From positions 124,001 through 188,000 of the forward strand of contig DASVQF010000042.1 of NCBI GenBank assembly GCA_036389315.1: a stretch of DNA of 64,000 nt, given 5' to 3'. Every line of letters starts with the position of its first letter. Positions within the stretch are counted from its first letter, which is position 1. Positions 26,530 through 34,051 of the stretch are shown here, one piece after another. Source of the stretch: DASQYE01 sp036389315. GTDB lineage: Bacteria; Acidobacteriota; Blastocatellia; Pyrinomonadales; Pyrinomonadaceae. A program made the translations under genes and the position numbers. The notes below the pieces were generated by a model. It was given only the letters and a program-made list of their open reading frames with translations. It was not told where the DNA came from and made no database searches.

Positions 26530-27246
26530 TCAGTTGTTAACAGCATGTGAGAGTGAGAGCCAGGAGGCGCGCAGCAATTCATCTATTTTCTTCCAGTCCT
26601 CTTCTGTGACACCGCCCTCTTCTGCTTTCGTGTCGCGAATTCTCATCGCTTCGGCACGCAGGCGCGCGTGCTCCATCATTCTCTCTGCTGGCAATTGGTA
26701 GAGCTCTGCCGCCAGTTCTGCCAGGGCACGTTCCAGCTCACCACTCTGATATTTAGCTCGCTCACGATGAATAATCCACCACTCCAGCTCAAGCCGGGCG
26801 GCGCGCTGGGCGTCGAACTCTACGTTGCTCACTTTGCGGATTTCCGCGTAGAAGCTCAAGAGATTCGGTAGCGCCTTCTCGTAGTCCGCACGACTTTTTC
26901 CATCCTTGAAGATGAAGGCAGCTTTGGCGGCCTGGTAGGCGACCAGGTGAGAGCGGAGCAGTGGCAAGTGGTATTGTGTCCGCAACAACTCAGCGAGCTG
27001 GCGAAAGAGGGCCACGCGTTGCTTGCCGTAGTAAGAGCGCCACATCGCCGTGTCAAGACGGGCCACTTCTTCAGGGTCGAAGCGGCGGATGTCTGTCTGT
27101 CGAGGGCTGAAGATGTCAAAGGCAGCCCATGCCAGCACTGCTAACATGACTGCGAGAACGACCAGGAGCCATCTGCGACGCTTAAAGAAGAAGTTGCGTC
27201 GAGCAGTTAGTGCTTCTCCATGCTGAGTAATATTTGCCACGCTCAT
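26530..27246 (-). CDS. Membrane-anchored helical protein of unknown function
   Basis: 238 residues from ATG 27246. A basic N-terminus (ARRNFFFKRRR) is followed by one membrane helix (WLLVVLAVMLAVLAWAAFDI), then an almost wholly helical soluble part rich in Ala, Leu, Glu and Arg (VARLDTAMWRSYYGKQRVAL, LELEWWIIHRERAKYQSGE). It looks like an N-in, C-out bitopic protein with a long helical bundle. No domain is recognised. It stands alone between the MarR gene and the cassette-like region. Confidence 0.65.
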   Translation of the reverse strand: MSVANITQHGEALTARRNFFFKRRRWLLVVLAVMLAVLAWAAFDIFSPRQTDIRRFDPEEVARLDTAMWRSYYGKQRVALFRQLAELLRTQYHLPLLRSHLVAYQAAKAAFIFKDGKSRADYEKALPNLLSFYAEIRKVSNVEFDAQRAARLELEWWIIHRERAKYQSGELERALAELAAELYQLPAERMMEHARLRAEAMRIRDTKAEEGGVTEEDWKKIDELLRASWLSLSHAVNN

Positions 27247-27711
27247 CAATTATAAGATACGGATGAATGCAAGGATCGGATTTATTTGGCAGAGGCCGCC
27301 ACCGCGACTGTCGTTCATGCTCTGCGCGAAACGCGATGTTTGCGGCGGCAAAACGGTTCTTCAAGAAGATGATGAGAGCCGACCATAGAAGGCTTCCATT
27401 TACGATTTCAGTGGCTAAGAATGGCGCTTACCCGGAAACATTCACTACATCACAGAAGGATAAGGTGCTACCGCATAACTGCAAATTGAGAAGAGTGAAG
27501 TATCTCAACACAGCATTGAGCAGGATCGTCGCTTTATTAAGAAACGAGTGCGAGCATGCATGGATTATCACTCATTCGATACTGTCGAGCGAACGCTGCA
27601 AAGGGTTGAAGCCCTTGAAGCGCAGTCCATTCTCCTCTGAGCGGAAATGCTAGATTTACAGCTCCTTCTATCCTCATACGCCGACATTATCCCCGCCGCT
27701 CAATTGTTTGC
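27247..27711. other. Long intergenic region before attC-like repeat
   Basis: A plus-strand frame (27267-27653) exists but has no ribosome binding site, no domain and lies in AT-richer sequence, so I do not accept it. Nothing else is recognised until the repeat at 27712. Confidence 0.35.
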
Positions 27712-27809
27712 GCCTAACGACAGAATTAACCGGGCGCGTACACAACTTCAATCAATTCGAGCGGATGAAAGCGGCACTATTTCCGCTCCGGTTCAATGAG
27801 CTGTTATGC
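27712..27809 (-). repeat. attC-like recombination site (copy 1)
   Basis: 98 bp from GCCTAAC to GTTATGC. The outer arms are imperfect inverted repeats: TAAC, then AATTAACCGG near the left end, and CCGGTTCAATGAG near the right. The right arm TTCCGCTCCGGTT is shared with copy 2. The layout R''-L''...L'-R' with RYYYAAC/GTT ends is that of integron attC sites, although the right end deviates from GTTRRRY. It lies 90 bases past the stop of the minus-strand methyltransferase gene, where a cassette's attC belongs. Confidence 0.55.
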
Positions 27810-27898
27810 GGCATTGGATTGCCTCGACTTTGCGCCAATTCAAAATCTTCACAGCTAAAGCGACGTTTCCCTGGTCACACGCAGATTAACCCTTCAAA

Positions 27899-28684
27899 TT
27901 AATTTCGTACGCGACCCTTTACTGCGTTAGCCCGCGCACTATAGGTGATACGGCCAGTATCATCTGCCGGCAGGCGCGCGCGCATCCGCGCTTTCAGCAG
28001 CGCCAGATCCTCGGACGCCATCGCGGCCAGCCTCGGCCCGACGCTCGGCCCCCCCAGAATGGTCGTCCAGTAGTCGTCAAAATCGGCGAATGTCCGTTCG
28101 GCGGTGATCTCCCGCGTTTCGACCCGTAACAAACCCGCACCAGTCCACAAGTCCAGCATTACCTCTATCCGAGAGGCTTCAGGGCTCGGCGGCGTCGGGA
28201 CTGCGATGCCGAGCCCACGCATTTCAACATGCAATGCCTCGTAAGGAAAACCACCGCCTTCCATGTCCCAAGCATAGGCTGTGACGATGCCGCCGGGGCA
28301 GACCACTCGCGCCATTTCGGCAACGCCCCTGGCCGGGTCTGTAACGAAGAAGATCACCAGCGGCATGACGGCTACGTCGAACGTGTCGTCTGGGAAAGGC
28401 AGTGCCATTGCATCACCCTGACGAAACTGCGCGGCGTGCGACGCGGGCCGTGTGCGAGCATAGGCAAGCTGCTCCTCAGACGGGTCTATCCCCTGTACTG
28501 AGAGTGGCGCACATCGCTCGACGAGCATTTCGGTAAAAGCTCCATTGCCGCAGCCAACGTCGAGCCAGCGCAAAGCTGATTTTGGAGCCAGCCAGTCGAG
28601 GAAAGCTCCGCCTGCAAGCTGGCTCCACTTGCCCATGTAATGTTCGTAGGCGGCCCCGTCGTCGAAGCGAATTTGGTTCGTCAC
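27899..28684 (-). CDS. Class I SAM-dependent methyltransferase
   Basis: 261 residues. Motif I is LRWLDVGCGNGAFTEML (SAM-binding Gly loop), followed by acidic GIDPSEEQLAYAR, motif II GDAMALPFPDDTFDVAVM and post-II RVVCPGGIVTAYAW. This is the UbiE/Methyltransf_11 type. The C-terminal third (residues 180-261) is helical and probably defines the substrate, which is unknown. The gene is flanked by attC-like repeats (copy 1 just downstream, copy 2 about 300 bases upstream) and so resembles an integron cassette gene. Confidence 0.85.
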   Translation of the reverse strand: MTNQIRFDDGAAYEHYMGKWSQLAGGAFLDWLAPKSALRWLDVGCGNGAFTEMLVERCAPLSVQGIDPSEEQLAYARTRPASHAAQFRQGDAMALPFPDDTFDVAVMPLVIFFVTDPARGVAEMARVVCPGGIVTAYAWDMEGGGFPYEALHVEMRGLGIAVPTPPSPEASRIEVMLDLWTGAGLLRVETREITAERTFADFDDYWTTILGGPSVGPRLAAMASEDLALLKARMRARLPADDTGRITYSARANAVKGRVRN

Positions 28685-28990
28685 TCTTAGTGCTTTCCTC
28701 CGGTTGGGCTACCTGCGAAAAGTGATGCTCTATCGCGGGGCCTAGTGCCGCCGAACGCCCGGCATTACCCGCGCCCCAATTCAACGTACATCAGAGCCAT
28801 GCTAGAGGGGGTCGAGTGCAGGCCGTTGTAAGCCCGCCCACGGCCAGGGTTCTAGCTGGCCAGATTACAACGCAGCTTTCCGGTCGCGAGGCGTCCCCTT
28901 ACCTGCTCAGGCCCGCCTTCCGGCGGCGGAGCACCGGCCGCGCCCTCTTCAAGGCTTTCAGCAGGGATCGCAGATTCACTGAGCGCAGCC
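28685..28990. other. Intergenic spacer between cassette-like units
   Basis: Contains a degenerate third relative of the attC-like arm near 28745-28790 (GAACGCCCGGCATTACCCG, then CCAATTCAACG) and an 8-bp inverted repeat, CGTTGTAA (28824-28831) with TTACAACG (28865-28872). No gene is supported. Confidence 0.35.
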
Positions 28991-29092
28991 GTCTAACGCC
29001 CGAATTAACCGGGCGGAAAGAATTGCCGAGCAGCATCCAATTCAACGATGGAATGCAAGCTGATTCCGCTCCGGTTGAACGAGTTGTTAGGC
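28991..29092 (-). repeat. attC-like recombination site (copy 2)
   Basis: 102 bp from GTCTAAC to GTTAGGC, both perfect matches to the RYYYAAC/GTTRRRY ends of attC sites. The left arm CTAACGCCCGAATTAACCGG pairs imperfectly with the right arm CCGGTTGAACGAGTTGTTAG, and the centre (GCATCCA...TGGAATGC) continues the hairpin. Its arms are clearly homologous to copy 1. It starts 34 bases past the stop of the minus-strand metallo-beta-lactamase-fold gene. Confidence 0.6.
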
Positions 29093-29125
29093 GGCTTCGC
29101 CAGCAGAATCGGTGACTGCTCTTAC

Positions 29126-29842
29126 TTAACCTAAAACCTCTCGCATGATTCCTGCCAAATCGCGTACCGCGCGCTCCCCGTCACCAACATAAGCCGAGCC
29201 ATGCATAGGCGCAATCGTCCGTGGCTTGAGGTCTGCCAACTTCTGCAAAATGCCGTCGGTCTGTTTCGTATAGGGCATGTAATTGGCCATCGGGCCTGCT
29301 TGATAGTCCACTAAAGTCTTGCGTGCCCGCCCCGTAACATCAGATTCGGTGAGCGGCTCTACGTCCCCGCTCTGGTGAAACAGGTCTGAGGAGAGCAGCG
29401 TGCCCTGTGTCTGCTCGAACAGGAGCCCCGCCTCCCAACAATGTGGGACGTGCGGCGTCTGAACAAAACGAAAACGATGCTTGCCCGTATTGAGCACTTC
29501 ACCATCCGTCATCCCCAATGCAGGGCGAATGGCGAAATCATTGATGCTCACAAGCGCCCCGACCATGCTGCATACAGGCTGTGCGGCGGGAGCCAGTTGC
29601 AGCCACTCATTGAGTGAACCGCACTCATCGGCCTCGAAATGGCTGAATCCTATCCAACGGATACTCGACGGCTCGATCAGACTTGAGACCGCTTCAAGCA
29701 CTGTGGGGAACAGGGCCTTCATTCCCGTGTGAAAGAGCAACGGCTCATCGTCTTTGACTAGAAATTGGTTGAATTGCAGGTCAATTTCCGGGACGTATGT
29801 TGAGATACGATATAGGTCTGGGGCTATTTCCGCTATCGCCAT
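29126..29842 (-). CDS. Metallo-beta-lactamase-fold protein, flavodiiron/ODP-like
   Basis: 238 residues from ATG 29842, preceded by GAGGAGG. Short strands (DLYRISTYVPEIDLQFNQFL) lead to FHTGMKALFP and the first metal motif in variant form, GFSHFEADECGSLNEW, i.e. H-x-E-x-D as in the diiron domain of flavodiiron proteins and ODP. Further ligands: PHVPHCWEAGLLF (His), LLSSDLFHQSGD (Asp) and IAPMHGSAYVGD (His). No flavodoxin domain follows, so it resembles stand-alone oxygen-binding diiron proteins. An attC-like site lies just past the stop. Confidence 0.75.
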   Translation of the reverse strand: MAIAEIAPDLYRISTYVPEIDLQFNQFLVKDDEPLLFHTGMKALFPTVLEAVSSLIEPSSIRWIGFSHFEADECGSLNEWLQLAPAAQPVCSMVGALVSINDFAIRPALGMTDGEVLNTGKHRFRFVQTPHVPHCWEAGLLFEQTQGTLLSSDLFHQSGDVEPLTESDVTGRARKTLVDYQAGPMANYMPYTKQTDGILQKLADLKPRTIAPMHGSAYVGDGERAVRDLAGIMREVLG

Positions 29843-29873
29843 GTCATTCCTCCTCAATTCAATCTTCAACTAT

Positions 29874-29885
29874 TAACGCGAAATT
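29874..29885 (-). promoter_or_regulatory. Shared upstream motif, copy A
   Basis: In gene direction AATTTCGCGTTA, 32 bases before the ATG of the metallo-beta-lactamase-fold gene, with flanking TTTCCCGTCG on its 5' side. The same word occurs upstream of three other genes to 35.2 kb. Confidence 0.4.
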
Positions 29886-30097
29886 TCGACGGGAAATAGA
29901 TCACCTACCGCTATTCTCCTGGAGGAAATAGTCTAAGATGCTGCGCTCTCCAGTATTCTGTTTGCCATCGAAAAGCCGTCTAACCGGAAATATACGCTAG
30001 CACATGGCGCATAATATTACGTCAATACCGAGTTCTAATCCTCAATCCTAACTCATGAACTCAGGAATAAACTCCACAAATTTTTTTTAGACAAGGC
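29886..30097. other. Intergenic region
   Basis: No gene seen. AT-rich in its last 60 bases (an eight-T run near 30080) immediately before the mer-like promoter. Confidence 0.35.
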
Positions 30098-30128
30098 TTG
30101 ACTCTGTAAACGAGTACGCCCCTGTGAG
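30098..30128 (+). promoter_or_regulatory. mer-type MerR operator/promoter
   Basis: TTGACT (30098-30103), 19-bp spacer, TGTGAG. The segment ACTCTGTAAACGAGTACG matches 15 of 18 bases of the ACTCCGTACATGAGTACG dyad of mercury-resistance operators (comparison from memory). The 19-bp spacer with a central dyad is the hallmark of MerR-activated promoters. The -10 is poor, so it may be a relic. Confidence 0.45.
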
Positions 30129-30167
30129 CAATTAAAGCTCGAATTCAGGGAAGTTTGAAGGGACATC

Positions 30168-30275
30168 ATGCATAGACTCGGCTCGAATACAGGTTTCCGG
30201 GAGGCAATCGCACTGACGATTGTCTTACCGATTACGAATGGTACTATTTCTCTGTTCGCGGAGCTAACTGCGTAA
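30168..30275 (+). CDS. Possible 35-residue hydrophobic peptide
   Basis: ATG 30168 to TAA 30275, with GAAGGGA 5 bases upstream, lying about 40 bases after the mer-like promoter. The sequence (MHRLGSNTGFREAIALTIVL, then PITNGTISLF) contains one short hydrophobic stretch. No family is recognised and its length allows chance occurrence. It is listed only because it is the sole reading frame served by that promoter. Confidence 0.2.
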   Translation: MHRLGSNTGFREAIALTIVLPITNGTISLFAELTA

Positions 30276-30289
30276 AGCTTACCTTTGAA

Positions 30290-30841
30290 TCAGTATCGTC
30301 CCGGTACTTCTAACGGATCGCCGGTCTTGTGTTCTTTGATCTGGAAGCGCAGGAAGCTCTGAACCGCTGCAACGGCCTGCGCATCATCCGTCGAGATGAG
30401 CAGACGCCCACCCCGCTCGCTCTCCTCGTACTTGTAGCTGATCGCTGATTTTAGCCTCTGCATCTCGGGAACGCCCGGCGGTATCTGATCGTGGACGAAC
30501 ATGGGAATGTCGAAATTTCCTTCCGCGAACATCATCGCGATGTGCCTCAGATGTTGCCTGATCTGATCCCTGCTGACTGTATCCTTCGGATCACTGGCCT
30601 CAACCTGGATGATGCCCCCAGTCTTCGTCAGGTAGAAGTGATGCGTCGTCTTCTCCTGTGAGAAGCCCATCCCCTCATAGCCCCGCTCATTCATCCCGGC
30701 CATATCATGTTGCTTCATCATCGGGCAATCAGGATGGGTCTGCTGCGGCTTTGTTTGGTGCTGCGCCTGGGGGCGAAGCGTCGCGGCAGCGCCGACGATG
30801 ACCAGAAGTGTTGTCAAAGTGATGTATAGATTCCTTCTCAT
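30290..30841 (-). CDS. Exported Met/His-rich protein in MerR operon
   Basis: 183 residues with signal peptide (LYITLTTLLVIVGAAATL). The mature N-terminus is rich in His, Met and Cys (HPDCPMMKQHDMAGMNERGY), a pattern typical of periplasmic metal binding. The rest (HHFYLTKTGGIIQVEASDPK, IRQHLRHIAMMFAEGNFDIP, VHDQIPPGVPEM) is a conserved family often found beside metal-resistance genes, with helical H-L-R-H-I motifs. Function unproven; metal binding is inferred. Its ATG overlaps the MerR stop by four bases (ATGA), so expression is coupled to that regulator. Confidence 0.7.
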   Translation of the reverse strand: MRRNLYITLTTLLVIVGAAATLRPQAQHQTKPQQTHPDCPMMKQHDMAGMNERGYEGMGFSQEKTTHHFYLTKTGGIIQVEASDPKDTVSRDQIRQHLRHIAMMFAEGNFDIPMFVHDQIPPGVPEMQRLKSAISYKYEESERGGRLLISTDDAQAVAAVQSFLRFQIKEHKTGDPLEVPGRY

Positions 30842-31341
30842 CTTATTTTAGCCTTCCTTCTTAAAGTTCGTGTCCGTGAAGAAGCCTTGGCGATCAAGCT
30901 CCCGGCTTCCTGTTCGGCAAGAGCATCGAGCAGCCCGGCTCGCTGCCCGTCACCTTTGCGGGCAAGACGCCCGTCCCAATCCACAAGCGTTGCTCGCAAT
31001 TCATCTCGAAGCGCCTGCATCTCCGTGAGACGGCTTTCCAGCTCTGCGAGTTTTTCGGCAGCCAAAGCGCGCACGTCACGGCAGGGCGTTTGTCCATGGG
31101 CGCGGGCCTTCAGGAATCGAGCCAACTCGTCGAGAGTAAAGCCGACGGCCAGTGCTCTGCGAATCAGTCGTACACGGTCAACCGAGTTCGCCGGGTACTT
31201 GCGATAGCCGTTGCCGAGCCTGAGAGGCTTGGGCAACACTCCCTTACGCTCATAATGTCGAAGGGTATCTGGGCTAACGCCGAAGAGTCGAGCTAATTCA
31301 CCTGAAAGCAGACCATCAGGGAATGGAGAGACTTTACTCAT
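30838..31341 (-). CDS. MerR-family regulator, metal-responsive type
   Basis: 167 residues. HTH and wing: LLSGELARLFGVSPDTLRHY, ERKGVLPKPLRLGNGYRKYP, VRLIRRALAVGFTLDELARF. A dimer helix follows from about 90, and a single Cys in GQTPCRDVRALAAEKL sits where ZntR/MerR relatives have a metal ligand; the second Cys-rich C-terminal loop is missing and the tail is basic (SRTRTLRRKAKIR). The inducer is not certain. It precedes the exported Met/His-rich protein in a two-gene operon driven by its own MerR-type promoter. Confidence 0.85.
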   Translation of the reverse strand: MSKVSPFPDGLLSGELARLFGVSPDTLRHYERKGVLPKPLRLGNGYRKYPANSVDRVRLIRRALAVGFTLDELARFLKARAHGQTPCRDVRALAAEKLAELESRLTEMQALRDELRATLVDWDGRLARKGDGQRAGLLDALAEQEAGSLIAKASSRTRTLRRKAKIR

Positions 31342-31347
31342 GACAAC

Positions 31348-31379
31348 AGTATAAAGGCTGGAACTAATTCCAGGGTCAA
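31348..31379 (-). promoter_or_regulatory. MerR-type promoter with internal palindrome
   Basis: On the minus strand TTGACC (31379-31374), a 20-bp spacer, and TATACT (31353-31348). The spacer is filled by the perfect 16-bp dyad CTGGAATTAGTTCCAG (31358-31373). Overlong spacer plus central dyad is the signature of promoters untwisted by MerR proteins. The -10 lies 6 bases from the regulator's ATG, so the transcript is nearly leaderless. Confidence 0.8.
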
Positions 31380-31500
31380 GAGGTTTTTGTAAAATCAGAT
31401 TTAGCTTTAGCGGGCAGGATGGAAATGGCTCTCAAAAAAAACTCTACCCGATTCGGGCGTGTGGAGCGGCTCGCTTGATGCGACTGGCGGGTCTGCTTAG

Positions 31501-31560
31501 CTTTGCACAATTATTCAGTTGGAATGAATAAATCAATCTCTTCTGAATAAATGTGCAAAG
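31501..31560. repeat. Long imperfect inverted repeat
   Basis: CTTTGCACAATTATTCAG (31501-31518) pairs with CTGAATAAATGTGCAAAG (31543-31560): 17 of 18 positions, 24-nt loop. It sits 30 bases past the stop of the FAD oxidoreductase gene. No T-run follows on either strand, so it is not a classical terminator; it may stabilise the mRNA end or be a protein-binding or insertion remnant. Confidence 0.7.
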
Positions 31561-31589
31561 CCCTTGCAGTGTGCCTCGCCTGAAAGCCT

Positions 31590-32804
31590 TCAGGCCGCGA
31601 TGGGGCGGCGAGCGCCTTCAATAATGCGCCCCACGTTTTCGGGTGCGAAGAACTCCTCTGCCCGGACGGTTCCCGCCGTGATGCCTAAGAAACGGCCCGT
31701 CTCCGGCCGGTTCTCCCACAAAGCCTCGAAGAGTTGAAACATCTCTGCCGTGGGAGGCTCAAGCGCCCCCAACTGGCACGTAAACTCGTAGATCGGAAAG
31801 GCATCCTTGTTACGTTTGCGCTCGTACTCGGCCAGTGCTTCATTCATCGGTTTGCGTCCAGAGAATCCTGCGTCGAGCGCCTCCGAGAGCAGCTCCGCCT
31901 GCTTGAAGCTGTCTGTAATCCCCTGTGCCGTGATCGAATCTTTGTTGTAGCCGGCGTCGCCCACGAGCGCCCACCCCGGGCCATACGGCCGACGGAAGAA
32001 GTTCGGCATGTCGCCGGAGCCACGGATAGGCTCTTCACGCCTGCCGGCACGGAGCCTCGCGGCGAGCGAGGGGACAAGCTCCAACTCCTTCATAAACTGG
32101 TTTTCCACGTCCGATCTGATGCGACCGAATTCGCTCATCGGCAAGACCAGCCCGATCATGGTGAGCCCGTCGTTGGTGCGGTCTGCGACGAACATCCTCC
32201 GCTCTCTGACATACAGCTCTGTCCCCTTCAGCGGGACTCCGCTCCAGTAAGAGTAGTAGTTACAGGTGAGGTTCGGCCGCTCGTTGTAAACGGGAGCCGA
32301 TACGCTCCTTGCAACTATAGAGTGCTTTCCGTCTGCGCCGATGACGATTCGCGCCCGCTCTGTGACGGGCGTCCCGCCATGCGTCAGGCCCTTGATGCCG
32401 TTAACGCCGTGCTCGTCAGAGGTTATCTCTCGGACGGCAAACCCCTCGCGGACTTCGGCACCTGCGCGCTCAGCAGCCCTGACCAGTATGTTGTCCAGTA
32501 CATGCCGCCTGGGAGAGAAAGCCTCGGTCACATCTTCGGCCGGGGAAGGCGTGCCAATCAGGGCGAAAGGCCCCACGTCAAAGCTCATTTCCGTCAAGGG
32601 CGGGCAGTTGGAGGCGCGCACTTCTTCGAGCAGTCCCCAGCGTTTGAGGCGCAAAACGCCCGGTTGATGTACGTGATGCGTGGAGATTGTGTCGCTCGGG
32701 AATTGAGCTTTGTCCGTGAGCAGCACCTTGTAGCCCTTTCGCGCCAGCAGCATGGCGAGCGGCGAGCCCGCGACCCTCGCCCCGACAATGATTGCGTCGT
32801 ACAT
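31590..32804 (-). CDS. FAD-dependent oxidoreductase of the geranylgeranyl-reductase/PHBH type
   Basis: 404 residues, AGGAGG before the ATG. N-terminal Rossmann motif DAIIVGARVAGSPLAMLLAR (variant G-x-R-x-A-G), DG box IVIGADGKHSIVA and third FAD motif WALVGDAGYNKDSITAQG. The substrate side has YYSYWSGVPL and EFTCQLGALEPP. This is the group 'NAD(P)/FAD-dependent oxidoreductase' related to halogenases and GGR enzymes; a halogenase-specific W-x-W-x-I-P is not seen. Probably a monooxygenase or reductase of an unknown small molecule. A shared motif lies 46 bases upstream. Confidence 0.85.
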   Translation of the reverse strand: MYDAIIVGARVAGSPLAMLLARKGYKVLLTDKAQFPSDTISTHHVHQPGVLRLKRWGLLEEVRASNCPPLTEMSFDVGPFALIGTPSPAEDVTEAFSPRRHVLDNILVRAAERAGAEVREGFAVREITSDEHGVNGIKGLTHGGTPVTERARIVIGADGKHSIVARSVSAPVYNERPNLTCNYYSYWSGVPLKGTELYVRERRMFVADRTNDGLTMIGLVLPMSEFGRIRSDVENQFMKELELVPSLAARLRAGRREEPIRGSGDMPNFFRRPYGPGWALVGDAGYNKDSITAQGITDSFKQAELLSEALDAGFSGRKPMNEALAEYERKRNKDAFPIYEFTCQLGALEPPTAEMFQLFEALWENRPETGRFLGITAGTVRAEEFFAPENVGRIIEGARRPIAA

Positions 32805-32849
32805 TGATTAACCTCCTCAGAAGCCTCCTCAAAAAAACGCTCTATTGTC

Positions 32850-32861
32850 TAACGCGAAAAT
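32850..32861 (-). promoter_or_regulatory. Shared upstream motif, copy B
   Basis: In gene direction ATTTTCGCGTTA, preceded by CTTTTCCGCCGAG, 46 bases before the FAD oxidoreductase ATG. One base longer in its T-run than copies A and C. Confidence 0.4.
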
Positions 32862-32922
32862 CTCGGCGGAAAAGAATCATCCGTTTCGGATGGGGCCTGT
32901 TTAGTGCCAGGTGGATAGGGGC

Positions 32923-33798
32923 TCAAAGGTTGTCCCGGCGGGCGAGCATCTCTACTGCGTCGGCAAATCGGCCAGCCGCCCCGGCAGAGTGGCCGAAGAA
33001 GAGAACCGGGTCGATCAATTCCAGCTCCATCAGCGTCAGTTCTTCGTCCACCTCTACGCCATCCACGCGCGCATAAAGCAGAGGCTCCTTCACCTTCAAG
33101 ATGATGTCTTGCGCCTGCTCTACGAGTCGTGGAGGCGGGTTGGATTCGGCGTGACGGCCGCCGAAGTCCCGCTGGGTGCGAAAGTCGCCCGGCTTAGGCA
33201 TCTTCAGCACGGCATGGCTGTACTCTTTCATGAAGAAGACGAAAGACCATTCGCCGTGCGTCTGTACCTCGGGGACGAAACGCTGAATCATCACGCCTGA
33301 GTTCGATAATATTTCACGGACTTCTCTGTCGTCCGCCACGGCTCGTAAGGGGGTAGTGATCCAGGTCTTATAGGCTGACATTGAGACTGTGGGCTTGATG
33401 ACGGCTTGCGGCCAGCCTTGCTGTTCGAGGCTCGCGGCAAGGTCGAAATCATCTCCCGGTTCGACCCAGACGGTCGGGGCGACGCGGACTCCTTCCGCCT
33501 CCAGCCTCCTCAGGTAGTGTTTGTCGGCGTTCTCGCGTACGACGCCGGGCGGGTTCCACAGCCTGACACCTCTCCGCTCCATTAAAGCTACCCAGTCGAG
33601 GAACTCTCTGGTGCGCAGGTGGTATTCCCAGCAAGAGCGCAGGACGACCGCGTCGAACTCTTCCCACTTAACTTTCTGGGAGTCCCATAGTGCTGCCTCG
33701 ACTTCGACGCCACGGCTCCGCAACAGTTCTGCCGCGAGCCTGTCGTCATCGTAGAGAAGCGGAAGGTCTGCGTATGTGACGAAGGCAACTCTGGTCAT
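32923..33798 (-). CDS. ATP-grasp ligase, DcsG/RimK-like
   Basis: 291 residues. N-terminal domain VAFVTYADLPLLYDDDRLAA, then VVLRSCWEYHLRTREFLDWV, similar to O-ureido-serine cyclo-ligase (DcsG) and related uncharacterised ATP-grasp proteins. ATP-grasp core: NADKHYLRRLEAEGV, VIKPTVSMSAYKTW (Lys for ATP), EVQTHGEWSFVFFM, and the Mg-binding end YARVDGVEVDEEL then LMELELIDPVLFF (E...E-L-I-x-P). It joins a carboxylate to an amine or hydroxyl using ATP; the substrate is unknown. Its start lies back-to-back with the frameshifted reductase gene. Confidence 0.8.
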   Translation of the reverse strand: MTRVAFVTYADLPLLYDDDRLAAELLRSRGVEVEAALWDSQKVKWEEFDAVVLRSCWEYHLRTREFLDWVALMERRGVRLWNPPGVVRENADKHYLRRLEAEGVRVAPTVWVEPGDDFDLAASLEQQGWPQAVIKPTVSMSAYKTWITTPLRAVADDREVREILSNSGVMIQRFVPEVQTHGEWSFVFFMKEYSHAVLKMPKPGDFRTQRDFGGRHAESNPPPRLVEQAQDIILKVKEPLLYARVDGVEVDEELTLMELELIDPVLFFGHSAGAAGRFADAVEMLARRDNL

Positions 33799-33927
33799 TT
33801 AGGTCTCCCGTGGTCTTGGCTCTACGCCCAACTTGCTGTGGAGTGATGATTCCCTAAACCGTGCTCACATAGAACCACAGGACGGGCGTGTCATAAAAGC
33901 CGATACTACTGATTCATCTTTATCCGG

Positions 33928-33939
33928 AATTTCGCGTTA
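33928..33939 (+). promoter_or_regulatory. Shared upstream motif, copy C
   Basis: AATTTCGCGTTA, identical to copy A, preceded by TTTATCCGG. It lies between the divergent ATP-grasp and reductase genes, 112 bases before the reductase ATG, in the orientation of that gene. Confidence 0.4.
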
Positions 33940-34051
33940 TTTAATGGAGCCATTAATGGCGCATTTGAGTCTTAAAGAACTTAATCATTGCCGAAATCAA
34001 GCGGGAGGCCACTCCCACCAGGCATAAGCCATCCCATTGGAGAATTGCATT

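Noticed and set aside
27267..27653. 128-codon plus-strand frame
   Set aside because: No ribosome binding site, no domain and no neighbour support.
28816..29115. 99-codon plus-strand frame
   Set aside because: Runs through the attC-like repeat, has no ribosome binding site; explained by the repeat.
31734..32807. 357-codon plus-strand frame
   Set aside because: Exactly antisense to the FAD oxidoreductase, whose three FAD motifs are clear.
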